DNA of 64,000 nt from Mycolicibacterium sp. TY81 (GTDB lineage Bacteria; Actinomycetota; Actinomycetes; Mycobacteriales; Mycobacteriaceae), in the NCBI RefSeq assembly GCF_018326285.1, contig NZ_AP023362.1, positions 1,984,001 through 2,048,000 of the forward strand, in the 5' to 3' direction. A program made the translations under genes and the position numbers. Each line of letters begins with the position of its first letter. Within the stretch, counting starts at the first letter, position 1. The notes beneath the pieces were generated by a model, which made no database searches, had not been told where the DNA came from, and saw only the letters and a program-made list of their open reading frames with translations. Below, piece after piece: positions 8,916 through 22,603 of this stretch.

Positions 8916-10195
8916 CGGTTTTGATTCGCGGGGTCCGGCTGTACGGCGAGGGTGATCCGGTCGACGTGTTGATCGCGGACGGCCAGATTGCCGAGATCGG
9001 TACCGGCCTGACCGCTGACGAGGTCATCGACGCCGCCGGCCAGATCATGCTGCCCGGCTTCGTCGACCTGCACACCCACCTGCGCGAGCCCGGCCGCGAG
9101 TACGCCGAGGACATCGAAACCGGTTCGGCGGCAGCCGCACTCGGCGGTTACACCGCGGTGTTCGCCATGGCCAACACCGATCCGGTCGCCGACACCGTCG
9201 TGGTCACCGACCACGTCTGGCACCGGGGACAGCAGGTCGGCCTGGTCGACGTGCACCCGGTCGGCGCCGTCACCGTCGGGCTCGAGGGCAAGCAGCTCAC
9301 CGAGATGGGCCTCATGGCCGCCGGTGCCGGGCAGGTCCGGATGTTCTCCGACGACGGCATCTGCGTCGATGACCCGCTGGTGATGCGCCGGGCATTGGAA
9401 TACGCTGCGGGACTTGGGGTTCTGATCGCGCAGCACGCCGAGGAGCCGCGCCTGACCGTGGGCGCCGTCGCCCACGAGGGCCCGAACGCCGCCCGGCTGG
9501 GACTGGCCGGCTGGCCGCGCTCGGCCGAGGAGTCCATCGTGGCCCGCGACGCGATCCTGGCCCGCGATGCCGGTGCCCGGGTGCACATCTGCCACGCCTC
9601 CACCGCGGGCACCGTCGAGCTGATCAAATGGGCCAAGGCGCAGGGTATTTCGATCACCGCCGAGGTCACCCCGCACCACCTGCTGCTCGACGACAGCCGG
9701 CTCGCGGACTACGACGGCCGTAACCGCGTCAACCCGCCGCTGCGCGAGGCCAGTGACGCCGAGGCGCTGCGGCAGGCGCTGGTCGATGGCGTGATCGACT
9801 GCGTCGCAACCGATCACGCGCCGCATGCGGAGCACGAGAAGATGTGCGAGTTCGCCCACGCCCGTCCCGGCATGCTCGGCCTGCAGACCGCGCTGTCGGT
9901 GGTGGTCGAGACCATGGTGGCGCCCGGACTGCTCAGCTGGCGCGACGTCGCCCGCGTGATGAGCGAGGCCCCGGCCGCCATCGTCGGCCTGCCCGACCAG
10001 GGTCGCCCGCTGGCGGTCGGCGAACCCGCCAACCTGACCGTGGTGGACCCCGACGCGACCTGGACGGTGCAGGGCACCGGCCTGGCCAGCCGCTCGGACA
10101 ACACGCCGTACGAGTCGATGACGCTGCCCGCCACCGTCACGCTGACGATGCTGCGCGGCAAGGTGACCGCGCGGGATGGGGTCAGTCCGGCGTGA
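8912..10195 (+). CDS. pyrC: Dihydroorotase
   Basis: 427 residues, ATG overlapping the pyrB stop. [20 protein letters not shown] (about 56-75) gives the His-x-His zinc site and the substrate Arg. [11 protein letters not shown] and [14 protein letters not shown] give the remaining metal and active-site residues of class I amidohydrolase-type dihydroorotases. It cyclises N-carbamoyl-aspartate to dihydroorotate. Tightly coupled within the pyr operon. Confidence 0.96.
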   Translation: MTVLIRGVRLYGEGDPVDVLIADGQIAEIGTGLTADEVIDAAGQIMLPGFVDLHTHLREPGREYAEDIETGSAAAALGGYTAVFAMANTDPVADTVVVTDHVWHRGQQVGLVDVHPVGAVTVGLEGKQLTEMGLMAAGAGQVRMFSDDGICVDDPLVMRRALEYAAGLGVLIAQHAEEPRLTVGAVAHEGPNAARLGLAGWPRSAEESIVARDAILARDAGARVHICHASTAGTVELIKWAKAQGISITAEVTPHHLLLDDSRLADYDGRNRVNPPLREASDAEALRQALVDGVIDCVATDHAPHAEHEKMCEFAHARPGMLGLQTALSVVVETMVAPGLLSWRDVARVMSEAPAAIVGLPDQGRPLAVGEPANLTVVDPDATWTVQGTGLASRSDNTPYESMTLPATVTLTMLRGKVTARDGVSPA

Positions 10196-10695
10196 ATACA
10201 GGGACTCTGATCACCTACCTGGTGCTGGCCGCCGTCGTGGTGGTGCTGCTGGGCTTCGCGATCCGGCAGATGCTCAAGGGCTGGGTGCACCGGGTGCAGC
10301 GGCAGGCCGGCGCCGTTGGCCTGCTGCCCGCGCTGCCCGACACCGTGGGACCGGCGATCGTGCCGGCCACCAAGGGCATGTACATCGGCAGCACCTTCGC
10401 GCCGAGCTGGCAGGACCGAATTGCGGTGGGCTCACTCGGGTTTCGCAGCAAGGCTGTGCTGACGCGCTACCCCGAGGGCATCATGCTGCAGCTCACGGGC
10501 GGCAGCCCGATCTGGATTCCCGACGAATCCATCACAGCGATCCGCACCGAGCGGGCCATCGCCGGCAAGGTGCTCACGTACGACGGGATTCTCGCCATCC
10601 GGTGGCGGCTGCCGTCGGGTACCGAAATCGATACCGGATTCCGCAGCGACGACCGTCGCGAACTGGCCAAATGGGTTGAGGAGGACAGTAAGTGA
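10192..10695 (+). CDS. Rv1382-like single-pass membrane protein in the pyr operon
   Basis: 167 residues from GTG 10192, overlapping the pyrC stop. Residues 7-25 ([19 protein letters not shown]) form one membrane helix, followed by a soluble beta-rich domain with [20 protein letters not shown] and a C-terminus [11 protein letters not shown]. The position between pyrC and carA matches Rv1382 of M. tuberculosis, whose function is unknown. The domain looks like a small PH-like module. Its conserved place argues for a link to pyrimidine or carbamoyl-phosphate enzymes at the membrane, but no catalytic motif is visible. An upstream extension of the frame overlaps pyrC and was discarded. Confidence 0.85.
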   Translation: MNTGTLITYLVLAAVVVVLLGFAIRQMLKGWVHRVQRQAGAVGLLPALPDTVGPAIVPATKGMYIGSTFAPSWQDRIAVGSLGFRSKAVLTRYPEGIMLQLTGGSPIWIPDESITAIRTERAIAGKVLTYDGILAIRWRLPSGTEIDTGFRSDDRRELAKWVEEDSK

Positions 10696-11818
10696 CGAGT
10701 GACCAGACCGCCGTACTGGTGCTGGAGGACGGCCGGGTGTTCACCGGGACACCGTTCGGCGCCGTGGGCCAGACGTTGGGTGAGGCGGTGTTCTCCACCG
10801 GCATGTCCGGCTACCAGGAGACGCTGACCGACCCGAGCTACCACCGGCAGATCGTGGTGGCCACCGCGCCGCAGATCGGCAACACCGGCTGGAACGGCGA
10901 GGACAACGAGAGCCGCGACGACAAGATCTGGGTCGCCGGCTACGTCGTCCGCGACCCGTCGCCGCGGGCGTCCAACTGGCGCGCCACCGGCACCCTCGAC
11001 GACGAACTGGTGCGCCAGGGCATCGTCGGTGTGGCGGGCGTCGACACCCGCGCCATCGTGCGGCACCTGCGCAACTTCGGGTCGATGAAGGCCGGTGTCT
11101 TCTCCGGCCCGGCCCTGGCCGACATCGACACCCTGGTGGACCGCGTCCGCAACCAGCCGTCGATGCTGGGTGCCGACCTGGCCGGCGAGGTCAGTACTGG
11201 CGACCGCTACGTCGTCGAACCCGTTGGTGCGGAGCGCTTCTCGATCGCGGCCATCGACCTCGGGATCAAGACCAACACCCCGCGCAACTTCGCGGCCCGC
11301 GGCATCCGCAGCCACGTGCTGCCGTCGTCGGTGACGTTCGACGAGGTCGCCGCCCTCAAGGTCGACGGGGTGTTCCTGTCCAACGGCCCGGGTGACCCGG
11401 CCACCGCCGACCACATGGTCGAGTTCACCCAGCAGGTGCTCTCGGCCGGAATCCCGTTGTTCGGCATCTGCTTCGGCAACCAGATTCTGGGCCGTGCGCT
11501 CGGTCGCTCGACCTACAAGATGACCTTCGGCCACCGCGGTATCAACATCCCGGTGGTGGAGCAGGCCACCGGACGCATCGCGATCACCGCGCAGAACCAC
11601 GGCTTCGCGCTGGAAGGCGAGGCCGGGGAAGAGTTCGACACCCCGTTCGGCCGCGCCGTGGTCAGTCACACCTGCGCCAACGACGGTGTGGTGGAAGGTG
11701 TTTCGCTGCTCGACGGGCGCGCCTTCTCGGTGCAGTACCACCCGGAGGCAGCGGCCGGTCCGCACGATGCCGAGTACCTGTTCGACAAGTTCGCCGATCT
11801 CATGGCAGGGGAGAAGTA

Positions 11819-11819
<1 letters not shown>
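10692..11819 (+). CDS. carA: Carbamoyl-phosphate synthase small (glutaminase) subunit
   Basis: 375 residues, GTG overlapping the previous stop. The class I amidotransferase triad is visible: Cys in [15 protein letters not shown] (about residue 258), and His plus Glu in [12 protein letters not shown] near the C-terminus. It hydrolyses glutamine and passes ammonia to CarB. It serves both pyrimidine and arginine synthesis. ATG of carB overlaps its TAA by one base. Confidence 0.97.
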
Positions 11820-15156
<3,337 letters not shown>

Positions 15157-15160
<4 letters not shown>

Positions 15161-15963
15161 GCTTCGGCTCGCGGTTGCGGGCCGCCATGGCACAGCGGGG
15201 TCCGCTGTGCCTGGGCATCGACCCGCACCCCGAGCTCCTGAGCGCCTGGGGTCTGCCGGTGTCGGCCGACGGTGTCGCGGCGTTCAGTGACATCTGCGTC
15301 GAGGCGTTCGCGGGCTTCGCGATCGTCAAGCCGCAGGTCGCGTTCTTCGAGGCCTACGGTTCGGCGGGCTTCGTCGTGCTGGAACGGACCATCGCCCGGC
15401 TGCGGGAGGCCGGTGTCCTGGTACTGGCCGACGCCAAGCGCGGTGACATCGGCTCGACCATGGCCGCCTACGCGCAGGCGTGGGCAGGCGATTCGCCGCT
15501 GGCTGCCGACGCGGTGACGGCGTCGCCGTACCTCGGCTTCGGCTCGCTGCAGCCGCTGCTCGATGTCGCGGCCGCCCACGGCCGCGGGGTGTTCGTGCTG
15601 GCCGCCACGTCCAATCCGGAGGGTGCGTCGGTGCAGCGCGCGGTGGCGGGCGAGCGCACCGTGGCGCAGACGATCGTCGACGACGTCGCCGCGGTGAATG
15701 CCGCGGGCGACGGCTCGGTCGGTGTCGTCGTCGGCGCCACGCTGTCCGAGGTCCCCGATCTGTCGCAGCTCGGCGGACCGGTGCTGATGCCCGGCGTCGG
15801 CGCGCAGGGCGGTCGCCCGGACGCGCTGGCCGGTCTCGGCGGCGCTCAGCCGGGAACCCTGCTCCCGGCGGTGTCGCGTGAGGTGCTGCGGGCCGGGCCG
15901 GACGTCGCGGCCGTGCGGGCCGCGGGGGAGAAGCTCCGCGACGCTGTGGCCTATCTGGCCTGA
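15157..15963 (+). CDS. pyrF: Orotidine 5'-phosphate decarboxylase (type 2)
   Basis: 268 residues from GTG 15157, overlapping the carB stop; a longer open frame runs inside carB and was rejected. [20 protein letters not shown] (about residues 89-108) is the catalytic D-x-K-x-x-D segment, in the type 2 form typical of actinobacteria. It converts OMP to UMP, closing the pathway. Last gene of the operon; its last 13 bases overlap the convergent DUF2330 gene. pyrD and pyrE are not in this window. Confidence 0.94.
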
Positions 15964-16988
15964 CGCCGGCGGCGCCACCAGAGCACCGCGACCAGCGCCG
16001 CGGCGCCGAGTGCGGCGGCGATCAGCGCCATGCCCGTGACGTCGCCGTGGTTGCGGGTCCGGTAGATGACCTGTGCGTAGTCGGCATCGGTCGTCGCACG
16101 CGTGAACGTGTAGTCGCCGTCGATGCGCTTCGGCTCATCGAGGTAGTCGGTCCACCTGGTCAGATAGCGACCCCGATACTCGGCGAGCGCCGGTGTGTCG
16201 ACGCGTCCGGCGTACTGCAGCGTCGGCGCGTTGCCGGGCACGGGCACCGCGCGGGGATCCATCCGGTGGTCGGCCAGCACGTACAGATCGACCCGCTGCG
16301 GCGCCGTCGCCGACCGGGACAGCCGCATCGGGTAGACGGCGGTGTCCGAGGCGAACGACAGCCGCAGGGGCTGCAAGTTCCCCGACAATGTCGCGCCGGC
16401 GGCATCGGGGGCGAGCTGGACCGCGACGATCTCCCAGCGGTCCGCGACGTACGGGGCCAGGTTGGCATCGAGGCCGTCGGGGTGAGGGAAGCCCTTGGCT
16501 GTCAGCCACCCGGCCAGGGCCGCGGGGTCGTCGCCGGCCAGGCGCGTGACGTCGAACGGGCCGATCCGCTGATTGCCCAGCACGCTGACGCTGCCGGGAC
16601 GCGCACCCGCGCTCTCGAGCGCGCCCCGTGAACCCCCGGTGAGCCAGTCGAAGGTGGGCCACCAGCTGTCCCGGTATTCGGTCCGCGGCGCGGTGATACG
16701 CGCCAGCTCGGTGAACACTCCCGCATCGCCCAACGTGACACGCGCGGCCGTCGGCACGGGCATCACCCACGCGGCCCGATCCGAGGCGCCGCGCACCCCG
16801 AACGACATCAGGATGTCCTCGGTGCTGCCATCCCAGGCGATCAGGGCCCGCTCGTCGACGACGGCGGCGCCGGCGCGGTCCGGAATGTAGGCACCGCAAC
16901 CGCAGGCCCATGCCGGCGCCGCGATGTTCGCCGTCAGGGTGGCGAACATCAGGATCAGGACGCACAGGAACCGGTACGCGACAGCCAT
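15951..16988 (-). CDS. DUF2330-type exported, membrane-anchored protein
   Basis: 345 residues from ATG 16988. A signal peptide occupies residues 1-30 ([20 protein letters not shown], then [11 protein letters not shown]). A long extracytoplasmic domain follows, and one C-terminal helix ([20 protein letters not shown]) with RRRR acts as anchor and stop-transfer. The CGCGAYIPD and [10 protein letters not shown] segments resemble DUF2330 proteins, whose role is unknown. ATG 16988 was preferred over 16994 because TACGTT lies 7 bases upstream, giving a leaderless start. Convergent overlap of 13 bases with pyrF. Confidence 0.75.
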   Translation of the reverse strand: MAVAYRFLCVLILMFATLTANIAAPAWACGCGAYIPDRAGAAVVDERALIAWDGSTEDILMSFGVRGASDRAAWVMPVPTAARVTLGDAGVFTELARITAPRTEYRDSWWPTFDWLTGGSRGALESAGARPGSVSVLGNQRIGPFDVTRLAGDDPAALAGWLTAKGFPHPDGLDANLAPYVADRWEIVAVQLAPDAAGATLSGNLQPLRLSFASDTAVYPMRLSRSATAPQRVDLYVLADHRMDPRAVPVPGNAPTLQYAGRVDTPALAEYRGRYLTRWTDYLDEPKRIDGDYTFTRATTDADYAQVIYRTRNHGDVTGMALIAAALGAAALVAVLWWRRRRQAR

Positions 16989-16995
16989 CGGCATG

Positions 16996-17001
16996 AACGT
17001 A
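16996..17001 (-). promoter_or_regulatory. -10 element of the DUF2330 gene
   Basis: TACGTT on the minus strand, 7 bases from ATG 16988; leaderless spacing. Confidence 0.4.
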
Positions 17002-17019
17002 CCGGCCGTGCACCTCAGG

Positions 17020-17379
17020 TCACAGCGGAATCCAGATCGGGCCGAGCCAGAAGCCCCACGCACTGAATCGCGGCTCGAACACCGGGTTCACCCATTGACC
17101 GTTGTAGCTGAACGGCTGGTGGTCGAACCGGCCGTCATCGATGCCGCGGCCACGCCAGTCCCGGCCGCGATCGTCGCGCCAGCCGTCCCGGTCCTGGTGC
17201 CAGTCGACGCCGCGCTGCCAGCCGCCACGGTCGTCGCGGTGGTCATCGTGGCCCCAGCATGGTGCGCCCGGCCCGCACCACGGGTCGGCACTCGCTGTCG
17301 CCAGCCCGATGCCGAACAGTCCGGCGGCGCCGATGCCGGCTGCCAGGGTGGATGCGGTAACTGCCTGCTTGATCTTCAT
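17020..17379 (-). CDS. Small secreted protein with C-terminal FWLGPIWIPL motif (copy A)
   Basis: 119 residues. The signal peptide MKIKQAVTASTLAAGIGAAG ends at TASADP (AxA cleavage near residue 31). The mature protein has a charged, Trp/Asp/Arg-rich low-complexity middle and a conserved tail: IDDGRFDHQPFSYNGQWVNP, then AWGFWLGPIWIPL. It is a paralogue of the gene at 17544, and the last 42 coding bases are identical. No enzyme motif is seen; function is unknown. The conserved tail with low-complexity spacer suggests a surface or cell-wall protein. Confidence 0.75.
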   Translation of the reverse strand: MKIKQAVTASTLAAGIGAAGLFGIGLATASADPWCGPGAPCWGHDDHRDDRGGWQRGVDWHQDRDGWRDDRGRDWRGRGIDDGRFDHQPFSYNGQWVNPVFEPRFSAWGFWLGPIWIPL

Positions 17380-17479
17380 ACCGCTGACGCTATGGCGGTT
17401 CGATGGGCGTGCAATTAGCTGTACTTAGGTGTTTGCTGTGCGTGCGTGGGAGCCGGTTTCGCGCGCTGCCTGGAAGACG

Positions 17480-17518
17480 ACGAGACGGCCCACCACGGGA
17501 CGTGGCGGGCCGTCTCGT
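17480..17518 (-). terminator. Strong hairpin downstream of secreted protein copy B
   Basis: Near-perfect inverted repeat: 17 paired positions with one mismatch (17492/17506) and a three-base GGA loop. It starts 26 bases after the stop of the gene at 17544. No U-tract, as is common for mycobacterial terminators. Confidence 0.75.
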
Positions 17519-17543
17519 GGTGGGCACGATCAGCGGGTGGCGA

Positions 17544-17915
17544 TCACAGCGGAATCCAGATCGGGCCGAGCCAGAAGCCCCACGCGTTGTGGCCGTTGTC
17601 CCACACCGGGTTCACCCACTGGCCGTTGTAGTCGAACGGCTGGTGGTCGAAGCGGGCGTCGTCGATGCCGCGGTGCTGCCAGTCGCGGCCCTGGTTGTCG
17701 TGCCAGTTGTCGTCACGGCCGACCGGCGCCGCCGGGCCACGGTTGTCACCCGGGCCCCGGTTGTCACCCGGTCCGCGGTTGTCGTGCTGGCCGCACGGCG
17801 CGTTCGGCGGGCAGCCCGGGTCGGCGTTCGCGCCGGCCAGGCCGACGCCGAACAGCCCGGCGACGCCGATGCCGGCTGCCAGGGTGGATGCGGTCAACGC
17901 TCGTTTGAGGTTCAT
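17544..17915 (-). CDS. Small secreted protein with C-terminal FWLGPIWIPL motif (copy B)
   Basis: 123 residues. The signal peptide MNLKRALTASTLAAGIGVAG ends at GANADP. The middle carries GDNRGP repeats from 18-base tandem DNA repeats at 17742-17783. The tail (IDDARFDHQPFDYNGQWVNP, then AWGFWLGPIWIPL) matches copy A. Two N-terminal Cys residues (DPGCPPNAPCG) align with CGPGAPCWG in copy A and may form a disulfide. It is followed by a strong hairpin, so it is a separate transcript from copy A. Function unknown. Confidence 0.75.
   Translation of the reverse strand: MNLKRALTASTLAAGIGVAGLFGVGLAGANADPGCPPNAPCGQHDNRGPGDNRGPGDNRGPAAPVGRDDNWHDNQGRDWQHRGIDDARFDHQPFDYNGQWVNPVWDNGHNAWGFWLGPIWIPL
17742..17783 (-). 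repeat. 18-base tandem repeat encoding GDNRGP
   Basis: Two full imperfect 18-base units (17742-17759, 17760-17777) and the start of a third, inside copy B. Copy A lacks them, so repeat number varies between paralogues. Confidence 0.7.
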
Positions 17916-18672
17916 CGTTGCTCAGTCCTCCTCGTGATGGGTTCGCCATTGAAGTTAGGACCGCCTAATGTGCGCTCACTTTGGCGTCGTTAGGTGTGTG
18001 CTGTGTATGCCGCAACGGTTCGGTCACCCGGCGCTGATCGTTGGCTGTGGGGAAGGCGTCCATCTGGGAAGACGTTGGGCGGGAAACGGTTTCGTCGCAA
18101 ACCGACCGTCGGGGCGTTGTGTGGCGGGCCGGTCGAGTCGGTTGTCCGCGCCGCGCCTGAGTTTGCGGAGGTTGCGTGGTGGCGCTCATCCGTGTTTCAC
18201 CGGCCGCGCCGGAGGGTGCTGAAGCGGCCGTCCAACCGGCAAAAAGCCCTCGATTTGGGCGGTTCAACCGCCCAAATCGGCCTCCGGGCGCGCGGGCGGT
18301 GCACCGACCGGTTCGGCCCGCCACCGACACGCCCGACACGCCGTGACCTGCGAAAATTTTCCTGACAAACCCCGGATGGCGGCCCGAAAATCGGCCGGGC
18401 GCGGTACCGGCCGCGCGGCGGTCATCCCACTGAGTGCTCAAAACCCTTGATACGCAGGCAGATCTGTGGCGAAGATGCCCCGAAACGGGTCTTGCCGAGC
18501 TTGCACTTCGCGGCCACCCGGAGCCGCCGTTCGCACTACACGCTGGGGTTTTAGCTTCGTTACCCGGGGGGTGGGGTTAGCGCTTGTCGGGAAGCGTGGG
18601 TACGGTCGTCGTCGCTGGCTGGTTCACCCCAGCCGTGACAGAAATTATTTGACGGAGAATCGGAGGAACCCC
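17916..18672 (+). other. 757-base region upstream of mihF without a supported gene
   Basis: Frames on both strands lack recognisable protein features and have poor start signals. The region contains a perfect 12-base-pair hairpin at 18251-18279 and locally AT-richer tracts. It probably holds the mihF promoter and a long 5' leader, plus possibly an unannotated small RNA. The reading frame of mihF is open upstream to GTG 18466, but that extension is basic low-complexity sequence and unlike the conserved protein. Confidence 0.5.
18251..18279 (+). terminator. Perfect palindromic hairpin in the mihF upstream region
   Basis: CGATTTGGGCGG pairs perfectly with CCGCCCAAATCG around a TTCAA loop. It looks like an intrinsic terminator or attenuator, but no protein gene ends beside it, so it may end a small RNA or act in the mihF leader. 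Confidence 0.5.
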
Positions 18673-18990
18673 GTGGCCCTTCCCCAGTTGACCGACGAAC
18701 AGCGCGCGGCAGCGTTGGAGAAGGCTGCTGCCGCACGTCGAGCACGTGCCGAGTTGAAAGACCGGCTCAAGCGCGGCGGCACCAACCTCAAGCAGGTCCT
18801 GACGGACGCCGAGACCGACGAGGTCCTCGGCAAGATGAAGGTTTCCGCTCTGCTGGAAGCTCTGCCCAAGGTCGGCAAGGTCAAGGCTCAGGAGATCATG
18901 ACCGAGCTGGAGATCGCTCCGACACGCCGTCTGCGCGGCCTGGGCGACCGTCAGCGCAAGGCCCTGCTGGAAAAGTTCGACTTTTCCTGA
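18673..18990 (+). CDS. mihF: Mycobacterial integration host factor
   Basis: 105 residues from GTG 18673, with GGAGGAA at 18662-18668. The sequence ALPQLTDEQRAAALEKAAAA and the helix-hairpin segment VSALLEALPKVGKVKAQEIM match mycobacterial mIHF very closely, including the end LGDRQRKALLEKF. It is an essential nucleoid-associated DNA-binding protein, and a cofactor for phage L5 integration in M. smegmatis. The longer frame from 18466 was rejected because the ribosome binding site and conservation both begin here. Confidence 0.95.
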   Translation: MALPQLTDEQRAAALEKAAAARRARAELKDRLKRGGTNLKQVLTDAETDEVLGKMKVSALLEALPKVGKVKAQEIMTELEIAPTRRLRGLGDRQRKALLEKFDFS

Positions 18991-19029
18991 TCTGACGCAA
19001 GACTGACGAGCAGTAGGGGCCGGACGGCG

Positions 19030-19584
19030 ATGAACCGTGTTGTTGTGCTGTCCGGCCCCTCTGCCGTGGGCAAATCCACGGTCGTGCGCTGCCTGCGTGA
19101 GCGGGTGCCCGACCTGCATTTCAGTGTCTCCGCCACGACGCGTGCACCGCGTCGGGGCGAGGTCGACGGTGTCGACTACACATTCGTCTCGGCCGACGAG
19201 TTCCAGCGCCTCATCGATGACGGCGAGCTGCTCGAATGGGCCGAAATCCACGGGGGACTGCAGCGCTCCGGCACCCCCGCCCGTCCGGTCCGGGAAGCCA
19301 TCGCCGCAGGTCGGCCCGTCCTCATCGAGGTCGATCTGGCCGGTGCCCGGGCCGTCAAAGAAGCCATGCCCGAGGTGCTGACGGTGTTCCTCGCGCCACC
19401 CAGTTGGGAGGCGCTGGAGAGCCGGCTCATCGGCCGCGGCACCGAGAGTGCCGAGGTGCAGGCCCGTCGCCTGGATACCGCGCGGGCCGAACTGGCCGCT
19501 CAGGACAGTTTCGATGTGACTGTTGTGAACAGTCAGTTGGAATCCGCCTGTGCAGAATTGGTATCCTTGCTGGTGGGCCGCTGA
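19030..19584 (+). CDS. gmk: Guanylate kinase
   Basis: 184 residues. [18 protein letters not shown] (residues 4-21) is the P-loop. [19 protein letters not shown] is the GMP-binding segment. [23 protein letters not shown] fits the family, with Leu-Ala in place of the usual Gln-Gly. It phosphorylates GMP to GDP. It lies 39 bases after mihF and before rpoZ, as in M. tuberculosis. Confidence 0.95.
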   Translation: MNRVVVLSGPSAVGKSTVVRCLRERVPDLHFSVSATTRAPRRGEVDGVDYTFVSADEFQRLIDDGELLEWAEIHGGLQRSGTPARPVREAIAAGRPVLIEVDLAGARAVKEAMPEVLTVFLAPPSWEALESRLIGRGTESAEVQARRLDTARAELAAQDSFDVTVVNSQLESACAELVSLLVGR

Positions 19585-19620
19585 GCGGTCTGCGCCTTAC
19601 CGCACAGATATCGCTGATAG

Positions 19621-19953
<333 letters not shown>

Positions 19954-19972
19954 GGCCGCGTAGGCGCCGGAC

Positions 19973-21232
19973 ATGGCCGACCGCAAACGCATCGTCGTCG
20001 GAGTCGCCGGAGGTATCGCCGCCTACAAGGCGTGCACCCTGGTTCGTCAGCTGAGCGAGGCCGGGCATTCGGTCCGTGTCGTGCCGACCGAGTCGGCGCT
20101 CAAGTTCGTCGGCGCCGCCACGTTTGAAGCACTGTCCGGCAATCCCGTGCACACGGGAGTGTTCGAGGACGTCTCCGAGGTGCCGCACGTCCGGTTCGGC
20201 CAGCAGGCCGACCTGGTCGTGGTCGCACCGGCGACCGCTGACCTGATGGCGCGCGCGGTGGCGGGGCGCGGCGACGATCTGCTCACGGCCACGCTGCTCA
20301 CCGCGCGCTGTCCGGTGCTGTTCGCCCCGGCGATGCACACCGAGATGTGGATGCACCCGGCCACCGTCGACAACGTCGCGACATTGCGGCGTCGGGGCGT
20401 CGTCGTGCTGGACCCGGCCTCAGGGCGTCTCACCGGCGCCGACAGCGGTGCCGGACGGCTGCCTGAGGCCGAAGAAATCACCACGTTCGCGCAGCTCCTC
20501 CTCGAGCGCGGCGACGCGCTGCCCCGCGACCTGGCCGGCGTCAAGGTCGTCGTCACCGCGGGCGGAACCCGCGAGGCCATCGATCCGGTGCGCTTCATCG
20601 GCAACCGCAGCTCCGGCAAGCAGGGCTACGCCGTCGCACGCGTGATGGCCCAGCGCGGCGCCGAGGTCACCTTGATCGCAGGCAACACCGTCGGCCTGGC
20701 CGACCCGGCGGGCGTCGACGTCGTGCACATCAGCTCGGCGGCCCAGCTGCGGGACGCGGTGTTCAAGTATGTGTCCGACGCGCACGTCCTCGTGATGGCC
20801 GCCGCGGTCGCGGACTTCCGTCCCACCGAGGTAGCGACCACCAAGATCAAAAAGACGCACGGCCCCGGTGAAACCGACGGCGCCCCCGTCATCGAACTGA
20901 CCCGGACCGACGACATCCTCGCCGGCGCGGTGCGCGCCCGCACCGACGGTCAGCTGCCGAACCTGCGCGCCATCGTCGGATTCGCCGCCGAGACCGGCGA
21001 CGCCAACGGCGACGTGCTGTTCCACGCCCGGGCGAAGCTGCAGCGCAAGGGCTGTGACCTGCTGGTTGTCAACGCGGTGGGGAACGGCAGGGCCTTCGAG
21101 GTCGACGTCAACGACGGTTGGTTGCTGGCGGCGGACGGAGCCGAGTCGGCGCTGGAGCACGGGTCCAAGACCTTGATGGCCAGTCGCATCGCCGATGCGA
21201 TCACGGCTTTCCTGCGCGGCAAGGACGAATGA
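19973..21232 (+). CDS. coaBC: Bifunctional phosphopantothenoylcysteine decarboxylase/ligase
   Basis: 419 residues. The N-terminal CoaC flavoprotein (about 1-180) shows GVAGGIAAYKACTLVRQLSE and a MHTEMWMHPAT segment. The C-terminal CoaB part (about 190-419) starts at VVVTAGGTREAIDPVRFIGN and includes AAAVADFRP and KIKK (CTP/phosphopantothenate binding). It makes 4'-phosphopantetheine for coenzyme A. It follows rpoZ by 19 bases. Confidence 0.95.
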   Translation: MADRKRIVVGVAGGIAAYKACTLVRQLSEAGHSVRVVPTESALKFVGAATFEALSGNPVHTGVFEDVSEVPHVRFGQQADLVVVAPATADLMARAVAGRGDDLLTATLLTARCPVLFAPAMHTEMWMHPATVDNVATLRRRGVVVLDPASGRLTGADSGAGRLPEAEEITTFAQLLLERGDALPRDLAGVKVVVTAGGTREAIDPVRFIGNRSSGKQGYAVARVMAQRGAEVTLIAGNTVGLADPAGVDVVHISSAAQLRDAVFKYVSDAHVLVMAAAVADFRPTEVATTKIKKTHGPGETDGAPVIELTRTDDILAGAVRARTDGQLPNLRAIVGFAAETGDANGDVLFHARAKLQRKGCDLLVVNAVGNGRAFEVDVNDGWLLAADGAESALEHGSKTLMASRIADAITAFLRGKDE

Positions 21233-21303
21233 ACATCGCCTGACCGCGCCGCGGGACGGGTTTGCTGTGCAGGGGTACCCGACAGTTGTTGGCCGGGCGT
21301 GGA

Positions 21304-21309
21304 TATTAT
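21304..21309 (+). promoter_or_regulatory. Possible -10 of metK
   Basis: TATTAT in an otherwise GC-rich stretch, 33 bases before GTG 21343. It would give a short leader carrying the GGAAGGGA ribosome binding site. The nearest -35-like TTGTTG (21286-21291) is too close, so the call is tentative. Confidence 0.4.
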
Positions 21310-21342
21310 GCGCCGGACTAAGTTTTGGAAGGGATTTGCGAC

Positions 21343-22551
21343 GTGAGTGAAGGTCGGCTGTTTACCAGCGAGTCAGTGACCGAAGGACATCCGGACAAGA
21401 TCTGCGACGCCATCAGCGATTCGGTGCTGGACGCGCTGCTCGCGCAGGATCCCAAGTCGCGGGTTGCGGTGGAGACCCTGGTGACCACGGGTCAGGTGCA
21501 TGTCGTGGGCGAGGTGACCACCAGCGCCAAGGAGGCGTTTGCCGACATCCCGCTGATCGTCCGGGACCGGATCCGCCAGATCGGTTACGACCACTCCGAC
21601 AAGGGCTTCGACTACGCCACCTGTGGCGTGAACATCGGCATCGGCGCGCAGTCCCCGGACATCGCCGCGGGCGTCGATACTGCCCACGAGGCGCGCGTCG
21701 AGGGTGCCGGCGACCCGCTGGACGCCCAGGGCGCCGGCGACCAGGGCCTGATGTTCGGTTACGCCATCAACGACACCCCCGAGCTGATGCCGCTGCCGAT
21801 CGCGCTGGCGCACCGGCTGTCGCGGCGCCTCACCGAGGTCCGCAAGAACAACACCGTCGACTACCTGCGGCCCGACGGCAAGACCCAGGTCACCATCGAG
21901 TACCGCGACAACGTCCCGGTCCGCCTGGACACCGTGGTGCTGTCGACCCAGCACGCCGAGGGCGTCGACCTGGACAAGACCCTGGCGCCGGACATCCGCC
22001 GCCACGTCGTCGAGACCGTGCTGGCCGACCTGGCCCACGACACCATGGACACCTCCGACTTCCGGCTGCTGGTCAACCCGACCGGCAACTTCGTCGTCGG
22101 CGGCCCGATGGGTGACGCCGGTCTGACCGGCCGCAAGATCATCGTCGACACCTACGGCGGCTGGGCCCGCCACGGCGGCGGCGCCTTCTCGGGCAAGGAC
22201 CCGTCAAAGGTGGACCGCAGCGCGGCGTACGCGATGCGCTGGGTGGCCAAGAACGTCGTCGCCGCCGGCCTGGCCGACCGCGTCGAGGTCCAGGTTGCCT
22301 ACGCCATCGGCAAGGCCGCCCCGGTGGGCCTGTTCGTCGAGACCTTCGGCACCGAGCACTTCGACCCGGCCCGCATCGAGAAGGCCATCACCTCGGTCTT
22401 CGACCTGCGTCCCGGGGCGATCATCCGCGATCTGGACCTGCTGCGCCCGATCTACGCGCCGACCGCCGCGTACGGCCACTTCGGCCGCACCGACATCGAA
22501 CTGCCGTGGGAGCAGCTCGACAAGGTCGACGACCTGAAGGCCTCGGTCTAG
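21343..22551 (+). CDS. metK: S-adenosylmethionine synthetase
   Basis: 402 residues from GTG 21343 ([20 protein letters not shown]), preceded by GGAAGGGA; the frame is open to a TTG at 21325, which has no support. [12 protein letters not shown] and [16 protein letters not shown] are the two MetK signatures. It makes S-adenosylmethionine from methionine and ATP. It ends just before a strong bidirectional hairpin. Confidence 0.96.
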   Translation: MSEGRLFTSESVTEGHPDKICDAISDSVLDALLAQDPKSRVAVETLVTTGQVHVVGEVTTSAKEAFADIPLIVRDRIRQIGYDHSDKGFDYATCGVNIGIGAQSPDIAAGVDTAHEARVEGAGDPLDAQGAGDQGLMFGYAINDTPELMPLPIALAHRLSRRLTEVRKNNTVDYLRPDGKTQVTIEYRDNVPVRLDTVVLSTQHAEGVDLDKTLAPDIRRHVVETVLADLAHDTMDTSDFRLLVNPTGNFVVGGPMGDAGLTGRKIIVDTYGGWARHGGGAFSGKDPSKVDRSAAYAMRWVAKNVVAAGLADRVEVQVAYAIGKAAPVGLFVETFGTEHFDPARIEKAITSVFDLRPGAIIRDLDLLRPIYAPTAAYGHFGRTDIELPWEQLDKVDDLKASV

Positions 22552-22562
22552 TCTTTCCGAGC

Positions 22563-22600
22563 AACACAAATGCCCCCGCACCCGCGGGGGCATTCGTGTT
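22563..22600. terminator. Bidirectional terminator between metK and the convergent MFS gene
   Basis: 11 perfect pairs (22569-22579 with 22584-22594) around ACCC, extended by five more pairs after one mismatch. It lies between two convergent stop codons. Confidence 0.85.
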
Positions 22601-22603
22601 TGG

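Noticed and set aside
17965..18441. 158-residue minus-strand frame upstream of mihF
   Set aside because: Composition resembles shadow translation, no signal peptide or motif, and the perfect hairpin lies within it.
18466..18672. 69-residue N-terminal extension of mihF
   Set aside because: Basic low-complexity sequence with no family similarity; the ribosome binding site is at 18662-18668.
21233..21342. SAM riboswitch before metK
   Set aside because: The 110 bases lack a SAM aptamer pattern; only a possible -10 and a ribosome binding site are present.
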